Shown: positions 1 through 9,297 of the stretch, piece by piece
Layout of the letters: each line of letters begins with the position of its first letter
Position numbering within the stretch: position 1 is the stretch's first letter
Assembly: GCF_041595635.1 (NCBI RefSeq)
Contig: NZ_JBFHJW010000015.1
Location: 7,079 to 71,078 of the forward strand
Direction: 5' to 3'
Source of the DNA: Labilibaculum sp041595635
GTDB taxonomy: Bacteria; Bacteroidota; Bacteroidia; Bacteroidales; Marinifilaceae
Length of the DNA: 64,000 nt
Notes under the pieces: model-generated
Told to the model about the DNA's origin: nothing
Database searches by the model: none
What the model saw: the letters and a program-made list of their open reading frames with translations, nothing else
Translations under genes and position numbers: made by a program

Positions 1-1883
1 AAATGATCGTTGGATAATCTTTTTCCATACTCACCACTAATATCAATAGCAAAATCCTTTCTGTAATCAGATGACAGCCAAACACCCGAGAAAGCCGACG
101 AACCTTTTCTCAACTTCATTCCATCCACCCTAGGCTCATCCCAATCGTATTGATGCAAGGGTACAAAATTGCCATAAATACCAATAGCAAAATAACTCTT
201 AAATTTTAACCAGGCATTGTAATAAATCGTAAAATTGGAAAATCTCTTTGGTAAATATCGTGCCTCATGATTCAATTGGACATTACCATTACGCTCCAAA
301 ATATTCCCCTTAGGATCAGAATTATTGTAGTAAAAGTTAAGATCATTATTAATTACATTGTTGCGACTTAAATACCCCATGTCGTTAGGATTGTATTGAT
401 CGGAGATCATTCGGTGATAAAAATTCCAATTTAACTTACCTTTGATACGCCCAAACTCCAATTCATGGTAATGACCAATTTCATCCGATTCATTCCTCTC
501 GTATCGTTGCGAAAGCATTCCTTTTCCCTTCAAACTGTAGGACCGATCGCCATTACGAACTTCAAATTCAGCTCCACTTACATTGGCCACATAATCCCAA
601 TTTGGCACATACATATTTGTATTAAAAAGACTAACATACGATTCATTTTTTAAACTCTGATCGAAAACCAACATATTATAATTGGAAAAAGCCTGGGTTT
701 TCACTTTCCTGTTTTCATTCAAAACAGTATCCTGAATATGAGCATAAGTATTTTTGGTCATAGCATTAAACACACCTATTCCCAAACCATTTGCATCCCT
801 TCCCGAAACCTTAGTTGCATTAATGATTTGTGTCTCTAATGGATTTTCGGTAATCTTCTCATTCTCTTCCAATTGATCTTCAACATCACCTAAAAGCATA
901 GGCTCACCACCAATTCTTCTCGAATAAAATATCTCTCCCCTATCAAATAATTCCGTTGCCTCCGTAAAAAACTGTCTATTCTCATCAAATTTTACTTCGT
1001 AAGGTGATAAATTCAAAACTTCATCATCAGACTGTACCTGACCAAAATCAGGAACCAACATCATATCTAAAGTATAACTCTCATTGATCCCATATTTAAC
1101 ATCCATTCCTCCCCGATAGCTCACATCAACCGAGGACTCATCTGTAGATTTATTGAAATAAGCCGAAAAATAGGGAGTAAAAGATAAGCGAACCGGCGGA
1201 TTCACATTTTCAATTCCTAATAAAACCCCACTTTGATTCACCCAACCAGCTTCTTCCTTATCAATAAAATTCCAAGTGCTTTTTTCCCTAACCGACTGAA
1301 TATTTCGAATGATATTAATTCCCCATAACTGTATATCTTTAGCAGGAAAACGAAGAGCAGAATAGGGAATTTCTATTTCTACACTCCATCCAAATTTGTT
1401 TATCCTTGCAGCACTATTCCAAACAGCATCCCAGCTTGAGTCTTCATCTCCCTTCACCACCTTTGCATCCCACTGAACACCTACTGGAGTCACTATAAAT
1501 TCAAATGCATCCAAACCATTATTAAAGGGATCAATCAGTAAGGATAAATAATCTGTATTATTCAGATCATCTCTTTTGCTCATTGTTTTAAAAATTTTGT
1601 TGGGATTATCATCATACATCATCACCCCTACAATTATTGCATGATCTGTATAGATAAATTTAGCTTCCGTTTTATAATGAGATGGTTCGCCATTAGCAGG
1701 TTCAAATTGAATAAAATTGCCTGCAACAGGAATCCCGTGCCACACTGTATCTGTAAGGTTTCCATCAATCACAGGTTTATTATGAACCCTGCGGGCAACA
1801 ATCTCTTTTTTAGAAACCATGCCATAAGCAGAATAAAAATTGGAAAATAAAACGAAACAAATAAGAAATATCAATCTACTCAT
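1..1883 (-). CDS. DUF5916 domain outer-membrane protein, 3' end outside window
   Basis: Partial gene with about 627 visible residues; the frame stays open to the window edge, so the C-terminus is missing. It starts at ATG 1883 with a signal peptide (residues 1 to about 21). An N-terminal carbohydrate-binding-family-9-like domain follows (VIDGNLTDTVW, then FIYTDHAIIVGVMMYD). The rest matches DUF5916: FGWSVEIEIPYSALRF, FTPYFSAYF and MLVPDFGQVQSDD, continuing into alternating strands typical of a predicted outer-membrane barrel. These proteins are widespread in Bacteroidota and their substrate is unknown. The family is clear and the function is not. Confidence 0.85.
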   Translation of the reverse strand, partial: MSRLIFLICFVLFSNFYSAYGMVSKKEIVARRVHNKPVIDGNLTDTVWHGIPVAGNFIQFEPANGEPSHYKTEAKFIYTDHAIIVGVMMYDDNPNKIFKTMSKRDDLNNTDYLSLLIDPFNNGLDAFEFIVTPVGVQWDAKVVKGDEDSSWDAVWNSAARINKFGWSVEIEIPYSALRFPAKDIQLWGINIIRNIQSVREKSTWNFIDKEEAGWVNQSGVLLGIENVNPPVRLSFTPYFSAYFNKSTDESSVDVSYRGGMDVKYGINESYTLDMMLVPDFGQVQSDDEVLNLSPYEVKFDENRQFFTEATELFDRGEIFYSRRIGGEPMLLGDVEDQLEENEKITENPLETQIINATKVSGRDANGLGIGVFNAMTKNTYAHIQDTVLNENRKVKTQAFSNYNMLVFDQSLKNESYVSLFNTNMYVPNWDYVANVSGAEFEVRNGDRSYSLKGKGMLSQRYERNESDEIGHYHELEFGRIKGKLNWNFYHRMISDQYNPNDMGYLSRNNVINNDLNFYYNNSDPKGNILERNGNVQLNHEARYLPKRFSNFTIYYNAWLKFKSYFAIGIYGNFVPLHQYDWDEPRVDGMKLRKGSSAFSGVWLSSDYRKDFAIDISGEYGKRLSNDH

Positions 1884-2053
1884 GTTGATAATCAGCTTTT
1901 AGGTAGTTGAGCAAAAAATATAGTTTACATCAATCGTGCTAACACAATTCATGCCACTTACAAATATCGTTTAATTCACAAACACTTGCCAATTTAAATT
2001 AAAAGTAATACTGAACCCTGATGGAACAGACTTGTTCAAATACGGACATAAAA

Positions 2054-2083
2054 AAAAACCGCTTGATCTCTCAAGCGGTTTTT
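2054..2083 (-). terminator. Rho-independent terminator of the SPFH gene
   Basis: The 8-bp stem CCGCTTGA/TCAAGCGG (2059-2066 with 2071-2078) has a TCTC loop, is extended by A-T pairs, and is followed on the minus strand by a run of eight T. It lies just past the stop of the SPFH gene. Confidence 0.85.
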
Positions 2084-2099
2084 ATATTCTATAAATATT

Positions 2100-2912
2100 T
2101 TAATTATTCCCTAAAATCAATGGCATTCCATCATCACCACTGCCAATTATAACCACTTTTGAGTTTGGCGATTCAGAAAGTTTTATAGTAGCCTCAATTC
2201 CTCTCATTTTTAACAAAGCAGTAGTTAAACTACTATTAATAATCTTATTAGCTTTTGCCTCTCCTTCGGCAGCAATTCTTTTTCTTTCCGCTTCACTTTT
2301 CTCTTTATCTAATCGAAACTGATAGGCGAGAGCCTCTTGTTCTTGCTGTAATTTACTTTCAATAGCAGTCTTAATTTTATCAGGAAGATTGATAGAACGA
2401 ATCAATAATGCTTTCATTTGAATATTATTCTTCTTGAGAATAGTAGAAGTTTCTTGGATGATCGCATCTTCTACTTCTTTTCTTCGAGTTGAATAAATTT
2501 CTTCAGCATTGTATCTACCTGCAACCTGTCTAACCGATGATCGAACCTCAGGGATTACCAATTGGTTGATGTAGTCTTTACCAAAAATCTCGTGCAAATA
2601 TCCAATTTTATTGTAAACTGGATTAAATCGAACAGAAACATCAATATTTACAGATAAACCACTCTTATCTAATACATCCATGGTTTCTTCACTTTTCTGT
2701 TCACGTACTACATAAATAAACATTTTATTCCAAGGGGCAATGATATGAAAACCGGGCTGATCTACATTTTCTTTATCTAATCCTCCAGAAAATTTACGGA
2801 ATATTACTCCTCGCTCTCCAGGTTCAAGAGTAACAAACATACTCGAACCTGACAAGACCAAAATAACGGCTATAATTCCTAGAATAACTATAAAATAGGG
2901 TTGTTTCTTCAT
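2100..2912 (-). CDS. SPFH/prohibitin family membrane protein
   Basis: A 270-residue Band 7 protein. The start chosen is ATG 2912 (MKKQPYFIV), which puts the single membrane anchor (residues about 5-25) at the N-terminus; an in-frame upstream start adds ten polar residues. The SPFH domain follows (LEPGERGVIFRKFSGG at about 30-45, then PGFHIIAPWNKMFIYVVREQ). A charged coiled-coil (about 185-225, with EAERKRIAAEGEAKANKI) is typical of prohibitins. It probably forms a membrane scaffold, by family. It is monocistronic, with a terminator behind it. Confidence 0.9.
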   Translation of the reverse strand: MKKQPYFIVILGIIAVILVLSGSSMFVTLEPGERGVIFRKFSGGLDKENVDQPGFHIIAPWNKMFIYVVREQKSEETMDVLDKSGLSVNIDVSVRFNPVYNKIGYLHEIFGKDYINQLVIPEVRSSVRQVAGRYNAEEIYSTRRKEVEDAIIQETSTILKKNNIQMKALLIRSINLPDKIKTAIESKLQQEQEALAYQFRLDKEKSEAERKRIAAEGEAKANKIINSSLTTALLKMRGIEATIKLSESPNSKVVIIGSGDDGMPLILGNN

Positions 2913-3034
2913 GATTTTGCATTTATATAAATTAAATTTCATTTAAAGATAATATAATATTATTAAATCGACGAGCTTCTCTCTTCGCGAAATTTAAAAT
3001 TTAATCTAAGTATAAAAATAAAGCAATTACTTCG

Positions 3035-3065
3035 TTTGCGAATTATTTATTTTTATATACTTTAG
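3035..3065 (+). promoter_or_regulatory. Bacteroidota sigma-A promoter for the nucleoside phosphorylase
   Basis: TTTG at 3035-3038, a spacer of exactly 19 nt, then TACTTTAG at 3058-3065. This matches the TTTG-N19-TAnnTTTG consensus in all but one position. It is 31 nt upstream of the start codon of the phosphorylase. Confidence 0.7.
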
Positions 3066-3095
3066 GCTTCTTGCTCTTGTAAATTTTAAAAAATT

Positions 3096-3977
3096 ATGGA
3101 AAAAATTAAATCTTCAGAATTAATCATTAATCCTGATGGAAGTGTTTTTCACTTACACCTTAAACCAGAACATCTTGCCGATACTGTTATATTGGTAGGT
3201 GACCCTGGACGCGTTGAACTTGTAGCTAGTTTTTTTGACCATGTAGAATTCACTATTTCAAATAGAGAGTTTGTTACTAAAACTGGAACTTACCAAGGAA
3301 AACGATTTTCGGTACTTTCCACTGGAATTGGAACCGATAATATAGATATTGTTGTTAATGAACTTGATGCTTTAGTAAATATTGATTTGGAGAAACGGAC
3401 TCCTAATAAGGAACACAAAAGCTTAAACCTGGTTCGAATAGGAACCTCAGGAGCATTACAAGGCAATATTCTTGTCGACTCATTTCTTCTATCAAACAAA
3501 TCGATCGGCTTCGACGGAATGTTAAACTTTTATGCTGATAGAGATTCTGTGTCCGACCTAGAATTTGAAGAAGCTTTTAAACGCTTTGTTGATTGGGATC
3601 AAAAGCTAGCATCGCCTTATGTTGTGCCAGCCTCAGAAAAGCTAGTAAACATTCTAGATGGAGAAGATATGACCAAAGGAGTTACCATTTCGGCCAATGG
3701 ATTTTACGGTCCGCAAGGAAGGGTTCTTCGCCTACAAACTCTTGACCCTAGCCTAAACGACAAAATTGAAAAGTTCGAACACAAAGGAGAAAAAATCACC
3801 AATTACGAAATGGAGAGCTCTGCAATATTCGGACTGTCAGCCATGCTAGGACATGAATCGGCAGCAGTTTGCGCAATTATAGCAAATAGAATCAACAAAG
3901 ACGCAAGTAAAGATTATCACCCAACGATTAAAAAGTTAATCAAGACTGTTTTAGATCGACTAAGCAAATCTAAATAA
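3096..3977 (+). CDS. Nucleoside phosphorylase (uridine phosphorylase-like)
   Basis: A 293-residue cytoplasmic enzyme of the PNP/UDP phosphorylase family, predicted to cleave a nucleoside with phosphate into base and ribose 1-phosphate for salvage. The phosphate-binding GDPGRV motif is at residues 36-41. LSTGIGTDN (about 74-82), RIGTSGALQ and the late NYEMESSAIFGLSAMLGH segment mark the nucleoside and ribose pocket. It has its own promoter and a terminator directly behind. Uridine specificity is likely but cannot be fixed from sequence alone. Confidence 0.88.
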   Translation: MEKIKSSELIINPDGSVFHLHLKPEHLADTVILVGDPGRVELVASFFDHVEFTISNREFVTKTGTYQGKRFSVLSTGIGTDNIDIVVNELDALVNIDLEKRTPNKEHKSLNLVRIGTSGALQGNILVDSFLLSNKSIGFDGMLNFYADRDSVSDLEFEEAFKRFVDWDQKLASPYVVPASEKLVNILDGEDMTKGVTISANGFYGPQGRVLRLQTLDPSLNDKIEKFEHKGEKITNYEMESSAIFGLSAMLGHESAAVCAIIANRINKDASKDYHPTIKKLIKTVLDRLSKSK

Positions 3978-3996
3978 TCTTCATTATGAGTCACAC

Positions 3997-4028
3997 AACC
4001 CACAAGATTGGTTTTTCTTGTGGGTTTT
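3997..4028 (+). terminator. Terminator of the nucleoside phosphorylase gene
   Basis: The 10-bp stem AACCCACAAG/CTTGTGGGTT (3997-4006 with 4017-4026) is followed by T residues. An upstream in-frame ATG (4008) of the next gene lies inside this hairpin, which argues for the later start at 4059. Confidence 0.8.
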
Positions 4029-4058
4029 ACTATATTTAATGATAACAAAAACATTGAT

Positions 4059-4919
4059 ATGAATGAGAATAAATTAGCAGCTCTATTATCCTTATTGGCT
4101 GATCCTGATAAAGAAATTCAAAAACATATTGAACAAGAATTAATAGAGTTACCTGTAAACATCATCCCACAACTAGAGGATTACTGGCTAGAATCTAAAA
4201 GCCCTCTTTTCCAGGAACGCCTGGAGATAATCATTAATAAGATCCGGTTTAATAATGTAAAAAGAGAACTTATCAACTGGAGCAAATCAGAAAACCCAAA
4301 GCTGATAGACGGTGCAATACTAGTAAACAAAAGCTATAATCCGAATATTTTAATTGATTCGATTCGAAAAAGTATCGACAAAATAAAACAGGATGTACAA
4401 CTAGAATTAAACGATCAACTCACACCTCTCGAAAAAATTAAAATCCTAAATAATTTTTTCTTCAACATTTACAACTATCAAGCCATTTCACCCAATCAAT
4501 TAAGTAATTGGGACGGCGATATAGGCACAGTGCTATCGCAAAAACATGGTAATTATATAATCATATCAATTATTTACGCTGGCATTGCACAAGAACTAAA
4601 TATTCCGATTTACGGAATCAACCTCCCAGGAAGCATACTTCTATGCTACAAAGATGATTCGAACAAGCAGATGAATCAAAAAAACACCGACTCCATTGTA
4701 TTTTATATTAACCCTGTAGATAAGGGATCAGTTTTTAGTAGAGACGATTTACAACACATTATGGAGGTTAAAAACATCGAGGCTAAAAGTAAATATTACA
4801 AATCAACCTCAAACACAAGCATGATTAAAAGATTGGTTAAACATGATATTAGCGTGTATAAAAAACTGAATTTAGATAGTTTTATTCCAAACTTTAAAGA
4901 TTTATTTAAATCTTTATAA
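4059..4919 (+). CDS. SirB1-like transglutaminase-fold protein
   Basis: A 286-residue protein. The start at ATG 4059 (MNENKLAALL) was chosen because the earlier in-frame ATG sits in the upstream gene's terminator. The N-terminal half is helical and repeat-like. The C-terminal half matches the SirB1/Transglut_core2 family: KIKILNNFFFNIYNYQ, then VLSQKHGNYIIISIIYAGIAQELNIPIYGINLPGS, the equivalent of the family's RRGxPIxLSxIY...PGHFLL. The usual His after PG is replaced by Ser-Ile (PGSILL), so peptidase-like catalysis is doubtful. The biochemical role of the family is unknown. Confidence 0.75.
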   Translation: MNENKLAALLSLLADPDKEIQKHIEQELIELPVNIIPQLEDYWLESKSPLFQERLEIIINKIRFNNVKRELINWSKSENPKLIDGAILVNKSYNPNILIDSIRKSIDKIKQDVQLELNDQLTPLEKIKILNNFFFNIYNYQAISPNQLSNWDGDIGTVLSQKHGNYIIISIIYAGIAQELNIPIYGINLPGSILLCYKDDSNKQMNQKNTDSIVFYINPVDKGSVFSRDDLQHIMEVKNIEAKSKYYKSTSNTSMIKRLVKHDISVYKKLNLDSFIPNFKDLFKSL

Positions 4920-4922
4920 TTA

Positions 4923-4953
4923 AAAAGCCCGTTTCTTGCGAAACGGGCTTTTT
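4923..4953. terminator. Bidirectional terminator between SirB1-like gene and rny
   Basis: The stem GCCCGTTT/AAACGGGC (4927-4934 with 4941-4948) is flanked by A5 on one side and T5 on the other, so it can end transcription from both converging genes. Confidence 0.88.
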
Positions 4954-4971
4954 ACTATCAAAACTATTAAA

Positions 4972-6507
4972 TTACTTGGCGTAATTAATAGCTCTTGTTT
5001 CTCTGATTACAGTAATCTTCACCTGTCCTGGATAAGTCATCTCATCCTGAATTTTCTGAGCAATATCCAAAGATAATGTTTCAGCTTCTTTATCAGTAAC
5101 CTTATCGCTACCAACAATTACACGTAATTCTCTACCCGCCTGTATTGCATAAGTTTTAAGTACACCTGGATGCGATAGAGCTAAGTTTTCAAGATCTTTC
5201 AATCTCTTAATATAAGATTCTACAATTTCACGTCGAGCTCCAGGACGAGCTCCAGAAATCGCATCACAAGCCTGAATAATAGGAGAAATCATCGATGTCA
5301 TCTCTATCTCATCATGATGCGCTCCAATTGCATTACAGATATCAGGTTTTTCCTTGAACTTCTCAGCTAATTTCATTCCTAAAATTGCGTGTGGCAATTC
5401 TGGCTCTTCATCAGGCACTTTACCTATATCGTGCAACAGACCAGCACGCTTCGCTCTTTTGGCATTCAAACCAAGTTCAGTAGCCATTATCGCACAAAGA
5501 TTAGCAGTTTCACGCGAGTGCTGCAATAGGTTTTGCCCATAAGAAGAACGATACTTCATTTTACCTACCAAACGAATCAACTCAGGATGCAAACCATGAA
5601 CACCCAAATCGATAGCAGTACGTTTTCCTGTTTCAATAATTTCCTCTTCAATTTGCTTGCGAACTTTAATTACCACTTCCTCAATTCGAGCAGGGTGAAT
5701 ACGACCATCAGTTACTAACTGATGCAAAGCTAATCGAGCAATTTCACGTCTTACCGGATCAAAACCCGAAAGAACAATTGCCTCAGGTGTATCATCTACA
5801 ATAATTTCAATTCCCGTTGCAGCCTCTAAAGCACGAATATTTCGACCTTCTCGTCCAATAATTCTACCTTTTATCTCATCCGATTCAATATGGAAAATGG
5901 TTACTGAGTTTTCGATTGCTGTTTCTGTAGCTACTCGCTGAATGGTTTTTACAACCACTTTTTTAGCTTCCATATTAGCAGTCATTTTCGCCTCTTCCAT
6001 AATCTCATTCACATACGACATGGCTTCGGTTTTAGCAACATCTCGCATTGAATCGATCAATTGAGTTTTGGCCTCATCTCCTGATAATCCGGAAATTTTT
6101 TCCAACTGTTCAATTTGCTGTCTTTTTGCCTTCTCTAATTCATCCGATTTTCTTTCTACTAAATCGATCTGTACCGATAAATTTTCGCGAACAACATCAA
6201 CTTCTTTCTTTTTTCTTTGAAATTCGTCGATTCGTTGAGTTAAAGCATTTTCTCTTTGCTTAAATTTTGTTTCAGCCGAAAGCAATTTATTATTTCTTGA
6301 ATTAATTTGTTTTTCATGTTCGGTTTTCAACTGAAAAAATTTCTCTTTTGCTTGCAGGATCTTATCTTTTTTAATTACCTCTGCCTCCGATTGCGCATCC
6401 CTAATTATTGAGCTACTCTTGGTTTTAAGAGCTTTTTGCAAAACAAAGTAAGAAACAACGCCACCACCAACAAATGCAATGGACCCTACTATTATTATTT
6501 CAATCAT
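4972..6507 (-). CDS. rny: Ribonuclease Y
   Basis: A 511-residue membrane-anchored endoribonuclease that starts mRNA decay. An N-terminal transmembrane helix (about 2-24) is followed by a long coiled-coil (about 30-150). A KH domain carries the GRIIGREGRNIRALE motif (about 213-227) and an HD domain carries HSRETANL and LLHDIGK. Length and domain order match the family. It is downstream of zapA and the putative 6S RNA, with a bidirectional terminator behind it. Confidence 0.97.
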   Translation of the reverse strand: MIEIIIVGSIAFVGGGVVSYFVLQKALKTKSSSIIRDAQSEAEVIKKDKILQAKEKFFQLKTEHEKQINSRNNKLLSAETKFKQRENALTQRIDEFQRKKKEVDVVRENLSVQIDLVERKSDELEKAKRQQIEQLEKISGLSGDEAKTQLIDSMRDVAKTEAMSYVNEIMEEAKMTANMEAKKVVVKTIQRVATETAIENSVTIFHIESDEIKGRIIGREGRNIRALEAATGIEIIVDDTPEAIVLSGFDPVRREIARLALHQLVTDGRIHPARIEEVVIKVRKQIEEEIIETGKRTAIDLGVHGLHPELIRLVGKMKYRSSYGQNLLQHSRETANLCAIMATELGLNAKRAKRAGLLHDIGKVPDEEPELPHAILGMKLAEKFKEKPDICNAIGAHHDEIEMTSMISPIIQACDAISGARPGARREIVESYIKRLKDLENLALSHPGVLKTYAIQAGRELRVIVGSDKVTDKEAETLSLDIAQKIQDEMTYPGQVKITVIRETRAINYAK

Positions 6508-6545
6508 ATCATAGAATATTAAGTCAATATTAGTATATATATAAC

Positions 6546-6670
6546 GTAACCCGCACCATCACTCAGGCCTACAACAATTTCGATTTTCAGCTATTAACTT
6601 TATCCTAGGATAAAAGAAAAACAAACATAAAACCGTTACTGTTACTAGCTCAAGAAATAATGCGGGCTAC
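6546..6670 (-). ncRNA. ssrS: Structured RNA, probable 6S RNA (ssrS)
   Basis: The gap between zapA and rny has no ORF but folds as a rod. A closing stem pairs 6546-6555 with 6661-6670 (GTAACCCGCA with TGCGGGCTAC, one mismatch). After a large internal loop, AGCTAGTAAC pairs with GTTAATAGCT (minus strand, 9 of 10), and the tip has a CTTTTATCC/GGATAAAG hairpin. A closing stem, large bubble, apical stem and length of about 125 nt fit 6S RNA, the RNA polymerase decoy. A position beside zapA also fits. The identity is inferred from structure and context; the ends are approximate. Confidence 0.6.
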
Positions 6671-6693
6671 TACTTTCTTTATTAGAATGTAAA

Positions 6694-6984
6694 TTATTCT
6701 TTATCTAAAAATTCCCTCAACGACTGCTCCATGGCCTTCACCTCTTCTAAAACTGGTGAAACATCCGTTTTATTTTCCGCCTCAATAACCTTTATCACAT
6801 ATTGCAACGAGGCCATAGCCAGAAAATCCTGAGTATCTTTATCTTTATATCTTTGTTTGTATTGCAACACCTTTTCATTAATCATTTTTGCAGCTTTTCG
6901 GATCACTTCTTCCTGAGTTCGATCTATCTTTAAAGGATAAAACCGATCTGCCACATTAATTCTTATTGAAAGTTTTTCGTCCAT
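6694..6984 (-). CDS. zapA: Cell division protein ZapA
   Basis: A 96-residue ZapA-family protein that promotes FtsZ bundling at the division site. The start at ATG 6984 (MDEKLSIRINVADRFYPLKI) is preferred to a TTG two codons upstream. The N-terminal sheet segment is followed by the RTQEEVIRKAAKMINEKV helix and a C-terminal coiled-coil helix. It lies 10 nt downstream of a small coiled-coil gene in the same operon. Confidence 0.92.
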   Translation of the reverse strand: MDEKLSIRINVADRFYPLKIDRTQEEVIRKAAKMINEKVLQYKQRYKDKDTQDFLAMASLQYVIKVIEAENKTDVSPVLEEVKAMEQSLREFLDKE

Positions 6985-6994
6985 AAACAAATTT

Positions 6995-7288
6995 CTACCT
7001 GTTTAAAAGAGCAATACATTTATCAATCTCCCGCACAATTCGGTTAATCTTAACCTTAGCATCTTTCGAATCGCTACTATTAGCAGCTAAGGTTTTTGCT
7101 AACTTTAATGTATTGTATTGATGGTCGATTTCGTCCTTTTCTCTTACCAAAATTTCAATCCTTTCCATGAGTTCCAATTTTTCATGTAACAAAGATTCCT
7201 TTTCTTGCTTCGATTTTTGGTACAACAAAATTAGTTCTGAAATTTGCTCTTTCAAACTATTTATTATTTCGTTTGTATCTCGATCCAT
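6995..7288 (-). CDS. Small coiled-coil protein upstream of zapA (ZapB-like)
   Basis: A 97-residue protein that is almost wholly a coiled-coil (EQISELILLYQKSKQEKESLL onward, with heptad Leu/Ile). It has no signal peptide. It is the first gene of the operon with zapA, the RNA and rny, and carries a near-consensus promoter 20 nt upstream. The small size, coiled-coil and position suggest a division accessory protein like ZapB. That is inferred from context, not from sequence identity. Confidence 0.8.
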   Translation of the reverse strand: MDRDTNEIINSLKEQISELILLYQKSKQEKESLLHEKLELMERIEILVREKDEIDHQYNTLKLAKTLAANSSDSKDAKVKINRIVREIDKCIALLNR

Positions 7289-7307
7289 CGTTAAAATTTT
7301 TCTTTTA

Positions 7308-7338
7308 CAAAATTAACATTGCTGAGAAGATTATCAAA
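7308..7338 (-). promoter_or_regulatory. Consensus promoter of the zapB-like/zapA/ssrS/rny operon
   Basis: On the minus strand TTTG (7335-7338), 19 nt, then TAATTTTG (7308-7315) is a perfect match to TTTG-N19-TAnnTTTG. The start codon is 20 nt downstream of the -7 box. Confidence 0.8.
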
Positions 7339-7365
7339 TATATTAGTTTGTATTTTGTAAATCAT

Positions 7366-7396
7366 TTTAGAAAAAATAGGTTTTTTTGTACTTTTG
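7366..7396 (+). promoter_or_regulatory. Promoter of the M23 peptidase gene
   Basis: TTTA (7366-7369), a 19-nt spacer and a perfect -7 box TACTTTTG (7389-7396) stand 31 nt before the start codon. It is divergent from the zapA operon promoter. Confidence 0.6.
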
Positions 7397-7427
7397 AGAA
7401 TCCATTCACAAATCCAGTATTTATAAT

Positions 7428-9158
7428 ATGAAGATAACCAGAACATCCACCTATATTCCTCTTATTTTACTATTTTTTTTATTTTCTAAACAGGTCCATT
7501 CACAGAATCAGGAATTTCCACAAAACTATTTTCGCTCCCCTGTAGATTTCCAAATGACCTTATCAGGAAATTTTGCCGAATTACGAAATAATCATTTTCA
7601 TTCAGGAATTGATATCCGAACTTTTACAACAGGCAAAAAGGTTTATGCCATAGCTAACGGTTTTGTAAGTAGAATAAAAATATCGGCTGGTGGTTACGGA
7701 AATGCTATATACATCGATCATCCGAATGGTTACACCTCAGTTTACGCGCATCTTGATCATTTCAATAATGAAATTGAAGAATTTGTACAATCCTATCAGT
7801 ACAAAAACAATTCTTTTGAATTTGATTTACAACTTGAGCAAAATCAAATTCCAATTAAGAAAGGATCTATTATCGCCTTTTCAGGAAACACGGGTTCTTC
7901 AGCAGGTCCTCATTTGCATTTCGAAATTCGTAACACAAAATCCGAACATCCTTTAAATCCACTTCTTTTTGGTTTCAAAATCAAGGACACAAAAGCTCCC
8001 AAAATTGTAAATTTATACATCTACCCTCTCGATACAGCAAGCAATGTAAATGGCATTAACAGCAGGCAGCAGTTTCCGGTTACCTACTATAACAATGCTT
8101 ACCATTTAAAAGGTGATCCAAAAATAAAACTTCTCGGAAATATTGGGTTCGCATTACAAACAAACGATTATATGGATAACACTTGGGGAAAGTGTGGAAT
8201 ATTCGATCTGAAAATGACAATAAACGATACTTTAATTTCAAACTTTTCTTTTAAAGAGTTTTCCTTTGATGAATCTATTTACATCAATAGCCACATTGAT
8301 TATGAGCTGAGTAAAACAGAAAAAAAACGAATTCATAAAAGTTATCGTGAACCCAATAACCAATTAAGTATCTATTCGAAAATGGCAAATAATGGCATTT
8401 ATTACTTTTCGAAAAACAGCAATTACAAAATCGATTTTTTGGTTTCCGACGCCAACAAAAACACCAGTAAACTAAGATTTTATGCAAAAGGTAACGAAGT
8501 TGAAAAACACTTTCCTCCTGCTAAGTTCGATGTTCTAATGGATTATAAAAAGGAGAATATTTTCAAGAAAAATGACTTGGAAGTGAAATTTCCAATAAAT
8601 AGTTTCTATTCTGTAATTCCATTTACCTATTCAATGGAACCATCCTCCAATTTTCTATCCGATGTTCACCACATACATAATGAAAATATACCCGTTAATG
8701 AATATTACACTCTTTCAATAAAGCCAAAGTTTATTCCCAAAGGAAAATCAGACCAACTTTTTATCGCCCGGATAAATAAATCAGGAAACATAACATACGA
8801 AGGTGGAGTTTATTTCGATTCTACACTAAAAACTAAAACCAGATATTTTGGAAATTTTGCCGTAGATATCGACACTATTCCCCCAGTTATTAAAGCTAGA
8901 ACTAACTTTAAACTAAAAAGCTTATCAGGTCAAAAATCCATTCGATTTACCATTACCGATGATTTAACAGGAATTAATTCTTACGAAGGCTTTATCGATG
9001 ATAAATGGGTCTTGTTTAAATACGATGCCAAAAACAATCTCTTGTATTATAATTTTGATCGAAAAAGATTAGTTCCCAACAAAGACCACAAATTATTAAT
9101 CAAGATAAGTGACAAGGTTCAAAACGAAACAGTATTTACAACTCATTTTTTTTGGTAG
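7428..9158 (+). CDS. Secreted M23 family metallopeptidase
   Basis: A 576-residue exported protein with a signal peptide (1 to about 25, ending VHSQ). The LytM/M23 domain spans about 30-180: the zinc ligands appear as HFHSGIDI, YAHLDHF and GPHLHFEIR. The rest (about 190-576) is beta-rich with no recognised catalytic motif and is probably an Ig-like or binding region. It likely cuts peptidoglycan cross-links in the periplasm or at the cell surface. The gene is monocistronic with its own promoter. Confidence 0.9.
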   Translation: MKITRTSTYIPLILLFFLFSKQVHSQNQEFPQNYFRSPVDFQMTLSGNFAELRNNHFHSGIDIRTFTTGKKVYAIANGFVSRIKISAGGYGNAIYIDHPNGYTSVYAHLDHFNNEIEEFVQSYQYKNNSFEFDLQLEQNQIPIKKGSIIAFSGNTGSSAGPHLHFEIRNTKSEHPLNPLLFGFKIKDTKAPKIVNLYIYPLDTASNVNGINSRQQFPVTYYNNAYHLKGDPKIKLLGNIGFALQTNDYMDNTWGKCGIFDLKMTINDTLISNFSFKEFSFDESIYINSHIDYELSKTEKKRIHKSYREPNNQLSIYSKMANNGIYYFSKNSNYKIDFLVSDANKNTSKLRFYAKGNEVEKHFPPAKFDVLMDYKKENIFKKNDLEVKFPINSFYSVIPFTYSMEPSSNFLSDVHHIHNENIPVNEYYTLSIKPKFIPKGKSDQLFIARINKSGNITYEGGVYFDSTLKTKTRYFGNFAVDIDTIPPVIKARTNFKLKSLSGQKSIRFTITDDLTGINSYEGFIDDKWVLFKYDAKNNLLYYNFDRKRLVPNKDHKLLIKISDKVQNETVFTTHFFW

Positions 9159-9239
9159 ATTAACAAAAACACCTACAAAACAGATAAATAAAGGTTCTGC
9201 ACATTTAAATATTACTGCAAAACTTATTCCATTTTTTCC

Positions 9240-9247
9240 TATTTTTG
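9240..9247 (+). promoter_or_regulatory. -7 box for the C69 peptidase gene
   Basis: TATTTTTG fits TAnnTTTG, 50 nt upstream of the start codon. No convincing TTTG is seen at the right distance, so only the -7 element is claimed. Confidence 0.35.
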
Positions 9248-9297
9248 TACGACTATAAACGATTTACGACAGAATTAATACATTTAAAATAGTTAAC

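Noticed and set aside
465..1850. Two small plus-strand ORFs opposite the DUF5916 gene
   Set aside because: The minus frame encodes a clear DUF5916 protein with signal peptide through the whole stretch.
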